A DNA stretch of 64,000 nucleotides from Unio delphinus (GCA_029339505.1 JAQISU010000025.1:2620501-2684500); one strand, 5' to 3'; positions 44,885-55,010 are shown, counted from the first letter of the stretch. Notes: generated by a model from the letters alone, not told the origin. Program-made: numbers and translations.

Positions 44885-46250
44885 ATTTTCCACTGGTGCA
44901 TCAACTATTCTCATTCGTCCACCACCACTTTCGAGTAGCATTGATTTGTCTTTGAGAATGACAGCAACTGATCTGACAACACAACCATTACCGGACGGGT
45001 TACGCGAGCTCTGAAGTGTATGTCAACTATGGATTGTCTTGTTAAGTCAAGATGTTCCAGCGAGAAGTAATAGATGGGATATCTATTTTCTAAAATCAAA
45101 CTGTGATATTTGCAGACCAGTATCCACATTATTATCGCGTCCCTTAAATCACAACAAACGATGATACGCGCGTGCTATTTGGTTGGTTCCGTAATTAAGT
45201 AGTATAGCCTCGGATGGTTCTTGTTGACCGTTTATCGTCAATGAAACTTCATTGACACCCAATTGATCAAATATCATATGGCTGCGTAAGTATGAACGCA
45301 ATCGCGCCATATCCTGTAACGCAATAAATATATGACGCGGAGCTGAAACACCTTGTTTTGATGACTGGTGCCATGTAAGTGTACCATCAATATTAGAATC
45401 CATGGTGTATGTGGTCACTGTTAAAAGATAGTAATGTTTCTTCCATGGTGATTGATTGAGTCATTATTGGCATCCACAATGATAGTTTTCATATAATGAT
45501 TTTACCAGCAGCACACCAGCACCATGCCAGATTGCATCATTATCACTACCATTTCTCACGAGTGCTACTGTATACTTCACTCCATAGATAACTTTTCTAA
45601 CATTTCTGCAAAATCCGAAAATATGATGTAGTAGAATCGCGCATGAAAAATGTCGACGCTGTCCCTGCAACATTGATACGCGTGTTGCAAACCCTGTGTT
45701 GTAATCAGGATAAGTATTTATAATCATATTTTCGATATCAGCATTAGGAACACCAACACGATATTTTGGTTGTCTTATTTCATACGGAATGTGATCAGCG
45801 TGATGGACCTGCCGACCTTGTATAATCATCAGAAAATCTTGCTAACACCACTATTGTTGTGGCAACATCAACCTCACGCTCTATAGACTCAATTTCTCTT
45901 CCACCAATCATATATCTAGCACCCTCGAATAGCGCCATGATACCATTATTGACAAATCCAACTCGGATATTTCTATCATTTGCATATGGTGTATTAACAA
46001 CATTTGTTACGAGTTCTCCTTCTACTTCGATAAACGCTTCAGCGGGTAGAAAGTATTTGCTGGTATCATTGACCTGAAGTTCGATTCTTGATCGAAGATT
46101 CGGTTGCACTGCATGATAGGAATAATACTGATAATCGCGTCCATATCAAAAGCTGTATCAGGAGACGATTTGAACATATTGTTATACATTTCTTGATCTA
46201 AATCTTGATCTCGCTCGCGATTTCAAACCACATCCCGCTATCATATTTGC
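44885..46250 (-). pseudogene. viral copy B: double-jelly-roll major capsid protein
   Basis: Four minus-strand frames in order make up one protein of about 420-450 residues. 45795-46109 reads RSRIELQVNDTSKYFLPAEA, then FVNNGIMALFEGARYMIGG and REIESIEREV. 45464-45829 has HIPYEIRQPKYRVG and RRHFSCAILLHHIFGFC. 45149-45418 has TLTWHQSSKQGVSAPRHIF. 44911-45129 has YPIYYFSLEHLDLTR. These blocks fit the 'double jelly roll-like' capsid family of Polinton/adintovirus-like elements. The protein would assemble the icosahedral shell. At least three frameshifts break it. Copies A and D are paralogues. Confidence 0.75.
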
Positions 46251-46274
46251 AGTAATATTTCCCTGAATGTCATA

Positions 46275-46690
46275 TCAATCATTGATCCGTGATTCTATGT
46301 TCTGCTCCACCGCGTTGTTTAATATTTTGCTAATACTTGCAGACATAATTTCCGTAGACGGTAGTGGCCTTAGTGACTTTGTCACCGGTGGTTTCTTTCT
46401 TCGCCTTACTAACGCTACTAGTTTTTCTTTAGCCGCGGTAAATGCTTTCCATAAAAATAACACTAACAGCGCTAATACCCTTATCACGAATAACATAAAT
46501 AGTTTTCATTGATAATTATTTTGCGATTGGTGCTATTTTTGGAGCCATTCTTGAAAATAACCCTGCAATGGTATCGCTGAGACCATCTCCAAAGTATGCT
46601 CTATAAACAGGAAGTCGTGAATGTACTACATAGACCATGGTTGGTTTGTTGTGGTTGTAGTGTATGATCATCTTATTTAAATGTTATTTA
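46275..46690 (-). pseudogene. viral copy B: small basic protein with DGL(S/G)D segment
   Basis: Read on the minus strand: LPVYRAYFGDGLSDTIAGLF, then MAPKIAPIAK (46500-46680), then after a break a hydrophobic helix and LVALVRRRKKPPV (46275-46496), then TEIMSASISKIL. The same order occurs in copy D (60650-61000) and partly in copy C (54735-54990). Its place before the capsid gene, a short hydrophobic part and the Arg/Lys run suggest a minor virion or DNA-condensing protein; this is inference. Confidence 0.55.
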
Positions 46691-46722
46691 TCTAATCGTA
46701 AATTGCTATCAATTTCAGTGAT

Positions 46723-47035
46723 TCAATCACTGTGGTAACCGTCTGCTAGCTCATCAATAAACTCTCGATATATACTAATATCCATGATACCACGCTCAAA
46801 TAGTCGTCTGCATATATCAGCTGCCTCATTAATTACTTCTAGGGAGTTATTTCCAGCTCGTTTCCCTCCTACGAGAACTTCTAATCGTGCTAAGTTCCAG
46901 AGAATATTACTAGGACAACGAACTAGACCACTACCTGAAATCCCCCCACCTTGGAGTTCCCCTTTGATATCCCTTTCCATCTTTTTAGTGATACCAGTTG
47001 CATCCTGCAAAGATGGGTATATTAAGAAGTTTTGA
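46723..47035 (-). pseudogene. viral copy B: conserved small protein (INEAA family)
   Basis: The 95-codon minus-strand frame includes LARLEVLVGGKRAGNNS, then INEAADICRRLFERGIMDIS and IDELADGYHSD. Paralogues lie in copy C (55030-55260) and copy D (60390-60575). Conservation across three copies shows a real protein family; its function is unknown. Confidence 0.6.
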
Positions 47036-47146
47036 TTGCTCTAGTAATCCAAGAAATCCAGGATCTGATTTATTTGTTGCAGATGATTCAACTTTTTTAT
47101 TTCTTTCATAAGATCTTTATTTGTTTCATCATCATCAGACGATACC

Positions 47147-47461
47147 TTAGATACACCTGTATACACACGAAATAATTATACCAATATACCATGATTTTTT
47201 TATCAGGAGATTATAATCATCGCGGATATACTTTCGTCTCTGATGAAAACTCCTAACGATAAATTCAGCTAATTCTTCAGTAGTATTAAATTGTTTTATT
47301 TTTATTTCATCTAATTTGCCCTGAATGAATTTATTATTGAAGGAATCTCGTTTACTAACAATATCACCTGCTTCTTCTTCAATATCACCCTCTTGTTTTT
47401 GTTCAGGGGGGGGGGTCATCAGCAAATTCAGGTGATTGTGGGTGGGAAATATCAATATCAT
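47147..47461 (-). pseudogene. viral copy B: conserved protein, IPSVPKL family
   Basis: The minus-strand frame has an acidic part (EGDIEEEAGDI) followed by KLDEIKIKQFNTTEELAEFI and RRKYIRDDYNLL. It resembles the segments at 55740-55960 (copy C) and 60110-60400 (copy D), which carry KSMNNDELAKYTE and DYRKMIFRIRHN. Function unknown. Confidence 0.5.
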
Positions 47462-47499
47462 CTTGTTGTTGTGCAGAGCTATTATATCACCTTGAAGTG

Positions 47500-47860
47500 C
47501 TTTTGAAGACTTTTATGTTTGTTTAGTTTACATTGCTAGTTTTTCAAGTATAAGAAGAAGGGCTGGTTTTTTCCTCTCGTTGTTCCTCAGGAATATCTCC
47601 CATATGGCATTTTCAATGGTCAATACGACTTTCCCCGTTGCAGTGGTTAATGGTTTGAATAATTGTTCAGTTCACGTTGTAAAACAAATTGAAATTCTTG
47701 TCTCATTTGGAGCTTTTTTCGAACGAAATAAGGAACTGGAATAAAGTTCTTAATCGCATCTAATCGTTCTCGTGCTTATCAGTCGTTAGTGCCTCACCAA
47801 CCATTATAAATTAATGTACAATTTAAATTATAAGTGAAAAAACCGACACTGTGTTCATAC
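47500..47860 (-). pseudogene. viral copy B: fragment upstream of the IPSVPKL gene
   Basis: The minus strand reads ERLDAIKNFIPVPYFVRKKL and RQEFQFVLQRELNNYSN, resembling RKLQERQESQIDYAESS of copy D at 59550-59700. It is broken by stops and its function is unknown. Confidence 0.45.
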
Positions 47861-47905
47861 TTCCGCGTAGTGATTAGATCACATGTCTATAGAATATCGT
47901 TCTAA

Positions 47906-48373
47906 GTGAGTAAGCGCATACCTATCAATATAATTACTCTTCCGTACCTGTATATACTCATACTTGCAACAGATATGGTTGTGTTTAGAATGTCAATTAT
48001 CCATGCTGAGAAATTCATTTACAATGTTGAGGCAATCAAAGAGGAATTTTCATTTTGGCTGATAATCTCTTTTATTGTTTTTATTCTCGAATTAATTGTG
48101 CGTTTGATTTCATATTGTTTCCCCAATTCACTTCTTACCTTTTCGACATCAGACGAACTTATTGATGTCGTTACAGAATGCAAGAGAATTGTTAACTGCT
48201 TGTTGAATTCGTTTGATCAGTACATACTCCCTTGGAAGTACATTTCTATTATTCTGAGCACTATCATCAATGTCTTGAAATTCAGAAAGAATCTGATCAC
48301 AATCTAATTTATTTGACAATTGAATTCCTTGATTTTTCAAATTTGAAATCTCATTAATAATCTCGCTCGATAA
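47906..48373 (-). pseudogene. viral coiled-coil gene cut by a LINE
   Basis: On the minus strand, helical pieces run EIINEISNLKNQGIQLSNKL, DDSAQNNRNVLPREYVLIKR, then in another frame VEKVRSELGKQYEIKRTINS and IKEIISQNENSSL. The sequence stops abruptly at about 48373, where the LINE fragment begins. A hydrophobic plus-strand open frame over the same DNA is a shadow. Confidence 0.45.
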
Positions 48374-49125
48374 GGAGCTGGACACAAGGCTAGGAAAAGC
48401 AAACACCATCATGTCACGACTGATTAAGAGGGTGTGGGAAAACAACGCGCTGACAGTGCAAACCAAAGTCAAAGTTTACCAAGCCTGCATCCTCAGCACC
48501 CTTCTGTATGGAAGTGAGACATGGAATACCTACATGAGGCAAGAGCGCCGGCCCAACTCCTCCCATATACGGTGCCTTAAACGCATCTTGAAAATCAGCT
48601 GGCAAGACCGTGTCCCAAACAGCGAAATTCTGCAGCGTGCAAACACCCACGGCATGTTCTCCCTTATGAGCAAACGTCGCCTTCGATGGCTGGGATACGT
48701 CCGACGCATGGAGGATGGGAGGCAGCTAAAGGACAACCTATATGGACAGCTGGCCACTGGCACAAGAAGAGTCGGCCACCCTTCACTCCGTTTCAAGGAT
48801 GCATGCAAGAGGGACCTGAAGGCATGTGACATTGCACCTGATGGCTGGGAGGTGTTGGCCGAGGACCGAGGCACCTGGAGACTGACAGTCAGTAAAGGAG
48901 AGGTCAGTTAGCAGCAGAGAAACACTCCAGAAAGGGCCATGTGACAGCAACCAGAGCAACTCGGGGGCTTCCCAGCATGTCTGCACAAACTGCAAGAGGG
49001 ACTGCCACTCACGCATTGGTCTCCACAGCCACAACAAACGATGCCAACAACCCATAGACAGACGACACCCCAAGGGCGCTATCCGCATGGTCTCCCGAGA
49101 CTAAGGCGCCAATGATGATGATGAT
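48374..49125 (+). mobile_element. 5'-truncated LINE fragment, C-terminal end
   Basis: A 166-codon frame (48411-48911) reads IKRVWENNALTVQTKVKVYQ, YGSETWNTYMRQERR, RCLKRILKISWQDRVPN and RRLRWLGYVRRMEDGR. This is the conserved C-terminal domain after the reverse transcriptase of a common invertebrate non-LTR retrotransposon family. After the stop, another frame gives a CTNCKRDCHSRIGLHSHNKRC zinc finger, so the copy is frame-broken. It ends with a GATGATGAT tail. Its GC content is visibly higher than that of the viral DNA on either side. It is related to the broken LINE at 11.7-14.3 kb. Confidence 0.85.
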
Positions 49126-49260
49126 ATATTTAATATGATAAATAAAAAATTGGGGATCAATTTTGACCTGTTTTTATTTTTGATATATACATATTTACAT
49201 ATTTGATATTTACATATTTACATATATACAATTTACATATTTGATATATACATATTTACC

Positions 49261-49326
<66 letters not shown>

Positions 49327-49660
49327 TAGATAGATATATATCTATAGATATATACAATGAAATGATACGGCATATACAATAAAATTACATGGTATTTACA
49401 AAGAAATGATATGATATATACAATTAAATGATATGGTATTTAAAATGAAATGATATGCTCACATCACAAACACACACCGAGCTGTTCTACATTCAAACTG
49501 AAACCACCATACCCCCTGCAAAATCACCCCGGGTTGAATGCAAAAACACATTCACACGTTTTGACGGTGTGTGACGTAAGGTGGTTTCACGGATTGAATT
49601 TCGAAAGGCTTAAAGCCCCAATTATATAGAAAAACCTTCCGATACGCACAGTCGACAATA
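49126..49660. other. TA-rich repeat DNA and unrecognised sequence
   Basis: Contains TATTTACATA repeats and a long (TA)n tract at about 49262-49345, then TACAATGAAATGATA-type repeats to 49450. No gene is visible. Confidence 0.7.
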
Positions 49661-50083
49661 ATGCCTGCCAAAAGATTCGAACGATGGGCCCCCAGGAACA
49701 GATCCCACTCGTGTATGCAATACACTAGTATTTGTAATCTACAAGTCTATAATTTTGAATACAATATATGTGTATCACGTGCAGGGTTTAGCAGACTAAG
49801 CTCAGTGATGACAACAAGAGATTCTCCCAAACAATGCATGATGTGGTGCCTGTTGACAAACTTCCGCTTAGTGAAACATTATACCACACACAAAAAAAAC
49901 ATTCAGTCATCAAAAATTCCCATTGAGATACGTGACTACAACAAAGGAGTTATCGTTATTTCAAAACCGTATACACACAAGCCCATAGGAGTTATTCCCC
50001 TAGGTGTTACATATAATAATTTAGATGTAAAGGAATTGCTTTCTGACATATGTAAATTGAATTCTATGTCCCGTTTGCTTTGA
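49661..50083 (+). CDS. unrecognised open frame between LINE and HNH gene
   Basis: A 140-codon frame. Its middle part (KIPIEIRDYNKGVIVISKPY, then GVIPLGVTYNNLDVKE) looks protein-like, but no family is recognised and it overlaps the HNH gene on the other strand by 63 bp. It may be a viral relic or chance. Confidence 0.2.
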   Translation: MPAKRFERWAPRNRSHSCMQYTSICNLQVYNFEYNICVSRAGFSRLSSVMTTRDSPKQCMMWCLLTNFRLVKHYTTHKKNIQSSKIPIEIRDYNKGVIVISKPYTHKPIGVIPLGVTYNNLDVKELLSDICKLNSMSRLL

Positions 50084-50531
50084 AATCGCTGATTGATATA
50101 TTTGTTCTGCAATATATCGTACTGAGGCTATACAAATATCGAAAAACTTTCCAGTTTCATTCATTGATTGAAATACTCTTTCGTTATTTTCTGTATTAAA
50201 TGATTTTATAGGTTTCGCATTTTTCGATTGTTTTCCAGTCCATATCCATTTGGTATTCTGACTTTGTGTGATAGATCGTAAATTATCCAATCTGTTTTTT
50301 GGGGACATCCATTAATATGATCAATAACAAAAACATCCTTGATCAATCCGTTAAATACCTCATAGATGATTCTGTGATTAAAAAATACCTTTTCACTCCA
50401 GCTCTAAACATCAAATACCACATACCATTATCATAACCTAATGGTTTCTTCAGTCTGCGGTGTCTGACAATTCCATCACGAGATGCTTCATAATTGGTAA
50501 TCACGGGATGTGGTTGAAATTCTTGGTTCAT
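50021..50531 (-). pseudogene. viral copy B: HNH homing-type endonuclease
   Basis: Minus strand. The N-terminal part (50343-50531) reads PHPVITNYEASRDGIVRHRR, a NUMOD4-like strand-and-turn segment. After a frameshift comes IIYEVFNGLIKDVFVIDHIN and then GCP, with the His-Asn pair of the HNH fold. Another one-base shift leads to NRLDNLRSITQSQNTK, the usual DNRLDNLR..T.sqN block. These nucleases cut DNA and are common in phage and algal-virus genomes as homing elements. A paralogue at the same place in copy D shows that it belonged to the element and was not a chance neighbour. Two frameshifts inactivate it. Confidence 0.75.
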
Positions 50532-50570
50532 TTATATACTAAATACTATTTGTCTAATTCTATATTTGGT

Positions 50571-50894
50571 TTAATTATTACTTGAAAATCTATCAATATA
50601 ATCTTGAAGTGTTCTTATGATTTTGTCATTGACGCTGTCAGAGACAGAGTCAGAGTCATTGATGGAGTTTTTAACTCGTTTGTCATAATAGCGCTTTAGC
50701 TCTTTATATCGCTTACCACCACAATTGAGACACAACAACAACTTACCACGCACACCTAGCCCACATCGTATGCAAGATAAGGGCCTAAAAATCCCTCGAC
50801 GTACGATTTGTAAATAATATCCCCATAATTCATTTCTGCATGATTTGTTACAAGCGGTTACTGATCCTATCATAAGAAATTTGCAATGATTCAT
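50571..50894 (-). pseudogene. viral copy B: small zinc-ribbon protein
   Basis: An uninterrupted 107-codon minus-strand frame, but listed with the decayed element. It contains SCIRCGLGVRGKLLLCLNCG, a CxxC...CxxC zinc ribbon, followed by a basic helix KRYKELKRYYDKR and a Ser/Asp-rich tail (NDSDSVSDSVND). Copy D keeps the same ribbon at about 61965-62050. A transcription- or DNA-binding role is likely for the class but not shown here. Its 5' end lies about 50 bp from the divergent polymerase gene, so a shared promoter region at 50895-50950 is likely. Confidence 0.6.
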
Positions 50895-50950
50895 TATATA
50901 ATAAATTCTTTTTTTAAGGAGTTTGAGAGATTATCGAAAATTATGCCTTA
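50895..50950. promoter_or_regulatory. divergent intergenic region, zinc-ribbon/polymerase genes
   Basis: A very AT-rich gap of about 56 bp separates two divergent viral genes (minus-strand ribbon protein, plus-strand polymerase). The same divergent arrangement exists in copy D near 62160-62235. Promoter function is inferred from geometry only. Confidence 0.3.
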
Positions 50951-51764
50951 GAAAAATGTTGAATTCATTCTCGATAGAGTCTCCACAGATGTACCAAAGG
51001 GTCTAATACGTGATAGAAGCATGTTGGGTAGAATCCATGATCGTTTTAATGAATTCAAGCGCAATGGAGCATCTCACTGTTGGTCAACATTTTGAATTGA
51101 TAGTAATGTTGATGCTACCATGAACGACGAAAGAGCAGCAGTGATAATATCACATCTTGACAAGAAAAAGTATTTTTTCAGAGTGAAATTCATTATCCGC
51201 TTAGAAACGGGAAATGGATTATACGCGATAACTTTGAACCCATCTTGAAAAATAAGACAACTGTCACTATGAGTCAGGATTCCAAACCAGGAATTCTGAC
51301 TGCGTTTGACAAACCGTATTACGAGAGATCCTATCCTGTAACCGCGGTTGTTTATGGAATCTATTTGATAAATGATAAACCGAGTATCGAAAAACTAAAA
51401 CCCATGAAATAAATATTCGTCAAGAATAAATTGTGTAGCAGAACGAATAAAAGAGCATTTTACAAATGCGTTGTGTGGAAACATATTGTCGGATCTAAGG
51501 CACAAAACATAAATGAATGGGGATTAACAGTGAAGGAGAGCGGAGTAACAATTCAAAATGTTGTAGAGCGAATACTAAAATTCCAAATATCCGTAGAGAC
51601 AGTAACAGGCGAGATATTTAATCAAAATTATTGACCATAATGCACACGCTTGGACACCCGCAGTAACAATATTTCCGCGGGATAGAACAATAAAATATCT
51701 ACCCCCAGAGAAATCTGGGGGATATTTTTTTTTATTTTATTTCCCAGTCAAGAAAAACAACCTT
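50951..51764 (+). pseudogene. viral copy B: N-terminal part of the DNA polymerase gene
   Basis: Plus-strand pieces in changing frames: FILDRVSTDVPKGLIRDRSM with GRIHDRFNEF (parallel to DRIYPDLPKNN and NKIHEGFHQRW of copy D at about 62270-62370), KKYFFQSEIHYPLRNGKWII, and the frame at 51431-51634 with FYKCVVWKHIVGSKAQNI. No exonuclease motif could be assigned. It leads into the polymerase palm at 51765. Confidence 0.5.
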
Positions 51765-53204
51765 GTGTCAGTGTTGTTATTTCAGAGTTTTGAAGACGAA
51801 AAGGGTAAATTCGATCAATTTGTAAAACCCAATGGCGAATTATATCGTACTGACGCCCTCCAGGATGAGATGAAAAAACTAGCTAGTGGTTTTTCAACGG
51901 AACACGACGAAAAATTACTAACAAACTGTTTTACAATATCGTCAGTTGCAGCTCATTTCACGAGAAAGAGAAATCTATGGAAACTAACAAGAGCAGAATT
52001 TAACTCGGATATCCAAGATAGTTGTGTTGATTATGGCCATGGTGGATTATGGAATACAAAATAAGACCTTGAAAACATCATTTCGGTTGATATGATTACA
52101 TGTTATCCAGGGAGTTTTCTCGGGTACGGAGAGCGTTCTAAGCATTTTAAACGATTTGGGCATCCCACACATGAGATGACCCGTGTTGCGATTAATGGAC
52201 CACTGTTCAATTTTGATTTAACCGGATTCGTTTGTGTGGTATCATTTGAATTGGCTACAGGGCTTCATCCGTGCCGTTATGCTTGGTTTGGTAGACACAT
52301 CTCTTAAAAACACTGGATGTCAATAGTGTTATTACGGCATATGATTGATCCTAAAATGCTGATATCGCTGATTGTCAGTGAAGCAGTTATATCATATTGA
52401 AAACAAACTGAAGTCTGGTTACCACAACCCGATAGTCTAGATAGTATAATCACCGAAAACAAAAAACAATGCCCCGATCTCGAGAAAGACTATATTGTAA
52501 GGTGGTCCAAGGAAATCTTTCAAGTTAGTAATAAACACGCAAAAGATCTCGGTAGAAAAATAATTGGTAAATTCACACAAGGTGTAAAATACGACCACAA
52601 ACGATATTCTTCACGGTTGATTATAGATGATGGTGAATACGATTTTATAATCGCAGATGTAACATCTAGGGGTATATATGTAAATCGTAAAGACGCGTTC
52701 TTGTTAGATGGAACCAAATTCGGTACAATTTTTACTTATAACGACAGAGAAAATACTCAGTGTAGGTACTCAATGTCGTCTATGCTGGCGTATGCTTCTA
52801 TTAATTTACTTTCGATGATAAATAGATTTCCTGACACCGCGGTTAGAGTAGCCACTGATTCGTTTTATATAGACGTAAAACATAAAGACGCAGAGGCTGA
52901 ATTCACTAATTCAGACGAGAGTTGGGGACCATTTAGAAATAAAAAGGAAATAGTGCGTGATTATTCCAAATCAACAGATGTTATGATAGAAAACAATTAC
53001 TTGAAAAATAATCAGATATCAGAATTATCTAATGCACCGTCGTCTTCCGATCCAATAAGTAGACATAAAACCAGTTACTTAAACGGTTGTGGTGGGTCAG
53101 TGAAGAGACGACTCGTGCGATCGAATTATTTCGAGGGAATCAAACATGATTGTGCTAACACCAACACACAGACATGCATGAGAGATGAAACGGCGAGGAA
53201 TTAA
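51765..53204 (+). pseudogene. viral copy B: family B DNA polymerase palm running into helicase Walker A
   Basis: One plus-strand reading frame runs from 51765 to 53204 with stops only at 52062, 52305 and about 52396. It holds YGHGGLWNTK; motif A, SVDMITCYPGS at 52083-52115 (catalytic Asp at 52089); motif B, KDLGRKIIGKFTQG at 52542-52583; and motif C, RVATDSFYIDV at 52845-52877. These are the palm motifs of B-family polymerases, here closest to protein-primed types in brevity. About 70 codons after motif C the same frame reads SYLNGCGGSVKRRLV, a Walker A loop with V and R where G and T are expected. So polymerase and helicase formed a single protein. The thumb region between them is unusually short. 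Confidence 0.75.
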
Positions 53205-54027
53205 TGCTTGCATTTATCACAGTTCTTCTAGATGGAAAGGTGACTAATGGACTCCTGATCGAATGGGCGAGAAATATATTCCTGAAATCATCATTTGGGA
53301 TGAGATATGCACAGTGTTGTTAGATGTATTACAAACGTTTCTCGATTGGTTATTGCTAGGGAATACAAAAGTGATAATGTGTGGCGATCATGGTCAACCG
53401 CCACCATTTGTCGGTTTGTCTCCACATAAATATCTAAAGAATTTTATAGACTATTATGAAGATATTAATACCGATCATAGAGCACTTGATAAACAATTGC
53501 GTGAGTTCAAGAAACTAATCAGATTGCAACCGGATAAAATCCAGTGTCAAATAGCGCATGAAATAATTTCAGAAACCCCATTAAATGATTTTTAGGAAGC
53601 GTGGAGACCAAACGATTTGATAGTGGCAAGTAGAAAGATAGTTAGAGATACACTTCAGATGAAGTTATTTTACACGCATAAAGAAAAATTTGCAACACTT
53701 CCAGTGCCGTTGTGTTATAGATCCAAGGATACACGAACACAAAATATCGAAGTTGATATTCCAGGCCTGACAAAGTCAGGGAAGCAGATTCTCGTGTTAA
53801 ATGATATTATGTTGGCTGATATCAATGTCGTCGAAGACGGATTGCGTGCTGATAAATCCTCATGGAAGCTAGGATACGCAGCGACGATACATTCTTCGCA
53901 GGGGATTATTATATCCGTTACAATTGTTTGGATCATAGATAATCGCATCGAGTAGTCGAATTTAGTTTATCTTTATCTTTTATAATGTGATGTTGACTTG
54001 TCTTGAGTGTAACAGACGAAGAGGCGC
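53205..54027 (+). pseudogene. viral copy B: superfamily 1 helicase half
   Basis: After a frameshift near 53204-53263 the frame continues to 53955 with a single TAG at 53593. Motifs in order: PEIIIWDE (Walker B, 53284-53304), VIMCGDHGQPPPF (motif III, 53371-53409), LVLNDIMLAD, GYAATIHSSQG (motif V/VI type, 53872-53904), then in broken frame NLVYLSLSF near 53960 and a terminal LTCLECNRRRGAS. This is the Pif1/RecD-like arrangement of DNA helicases that unwind duplex DNA ahead of a polymerase. The final CLEC..R segment is kept in copy D (CLECTRCRRAS at about 63121-63153), marking the true C-terminus. Confidence 0.75.
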
Positions 54028-54735
54028 TAGTAAACACCACGCGGACGTAATTGAGTATCCTCGGGTATCACTTGTAGTTCTTCCCGAGTAAATCCTCGCT
54101 GAAGAGCAGTTGAATCCAGCTTATGGACTGGCGGACTACACGTAGATCTCGTTATGCTAGATATTTTATGTGTAGTAACACTCCAAATAGGATGAGTAGC
54201 TCTTTTTTTGCCGCCTTCAAGCTTTCCTGGTTCATATAAATATCTGATAGTGACAATACCGAGTATTGGTTGTCCTGAAAAATCATTTTGCGGTTTTACA
54301 GGTATAAACATTTTTTTAATCGCGTTGTTAGGTTTCATGTTGATTGTTCGAGTAATCTCATTATTCAGCGCGGAAATTACGCCTGGTAATGTCTTGACCT
54401 ATTCACGAGATCGTTTATCCTGAATAAATTCCTTCGCGTATTGATATCCAAATAACCGCTCAGCAAGTGTCCGATTAAATCGTTCAACAATTGCCTGATC
54501 GCGATGTAGTGCAGTATCTCTTCGTCTAATGGTGACATTATGATGCTTCATTGTTGATAACATTGCACCCTGAAATTCCTTGCCAGGATCAACTTATAAT
54601 AGATTTGGCCAATGCAGAGGACCCCTTCGATAAATCCTTTCAAACGCAGAAGCCACTTCAGTTGATGACTTCGTCTTTAGCGAGAAGTTAATTTGTTTAG
54701 GTCGTGGTAGATAAATTTGCCATATCGCCTGTTTG
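54027..54735 (-). pseudogene. viral copy B: retroviral-type integrase, internally deleted
   Basis: The minus strand runs AIWQIYLPRPKQIN, then SSTEVASAFERIYRRGPLHW, a VDPGKEFQGAM block with the second catalytic Asp, HRDQAIVERFNRTLAERLFG with the catalytic Glu, and a C-terminal part ending REELQVIPEDTQL. Only two stops (about 54415 and 54595) interrupt the frame. Compared with copy D, about 160 bp between KQIN and the KTKSSTEV block is missing; this removes the strand with the first catalytic Asp (SDILFLPHD in copy D). rve-type integrases of this kind insert Polinton/Maverick and adintovirus DNA. The gene converges with the polymerase-helicase gene and their ends meet at 54027. Confidence 0.8.
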
Positions 54736-55010
54736 GAGAACGTTTTCGTCGTATTAATCGTTCTAGTCTATCCTTAATTGCCGAAAACACTTTACCTGCA
54801 ACATTTCCAATAGCACCAGGAACATTTCCACGCGAAACGTCATTACATTTCATTTCTAGTTGCTTTGCACTCTGGCATTACTTTTGGATCTATCCCTCTA
54901 AATTCACCCTGAATAACATCACCGAGTCCATCACGGTAGATTGCTTTATAAGTAGGTAAGCGCGCATTTATCACTTTGATCAGGATCGGTCCACGTTGAA
55001 GCGTTGTGTA
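54735..55010 (-). pseudogene. viral copy C: small basic protein fragment fused to integrase
   Basis: The minus strand reads ARLPTYKAIYRDGLGDVIQG (about 54915-54975), GNVPGAIGNVAGKVFSAIKD and RLERLIRRKRSPNR, matching the small basic protein of copies B and D. Right after RRKRSPNR the frame passes into AIWQIYLP of the integrase at about 54735, so two different element copies are joined here. Confidence 0.55.

Noticed and set aside
47906..48307. Plus-strand hydrophobic 133-codon frame resembling a membrane protein
   Set aside because: It lies opposite helical, charged minus-strand pieces that fit the viral gene context better; Lys/Glu/Asn-rich coding gives hydrophobic frames on the other strand.
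54027..54735. Integrase as part of a Gypsy/retrovirus element
   Set aside because: No reverse transcriptase, RNase H, gag or LTRs are nearby; instead capsid, protease and PolB genes surround it in two independent copies, which fits a Polinton/adintovirus-like element.
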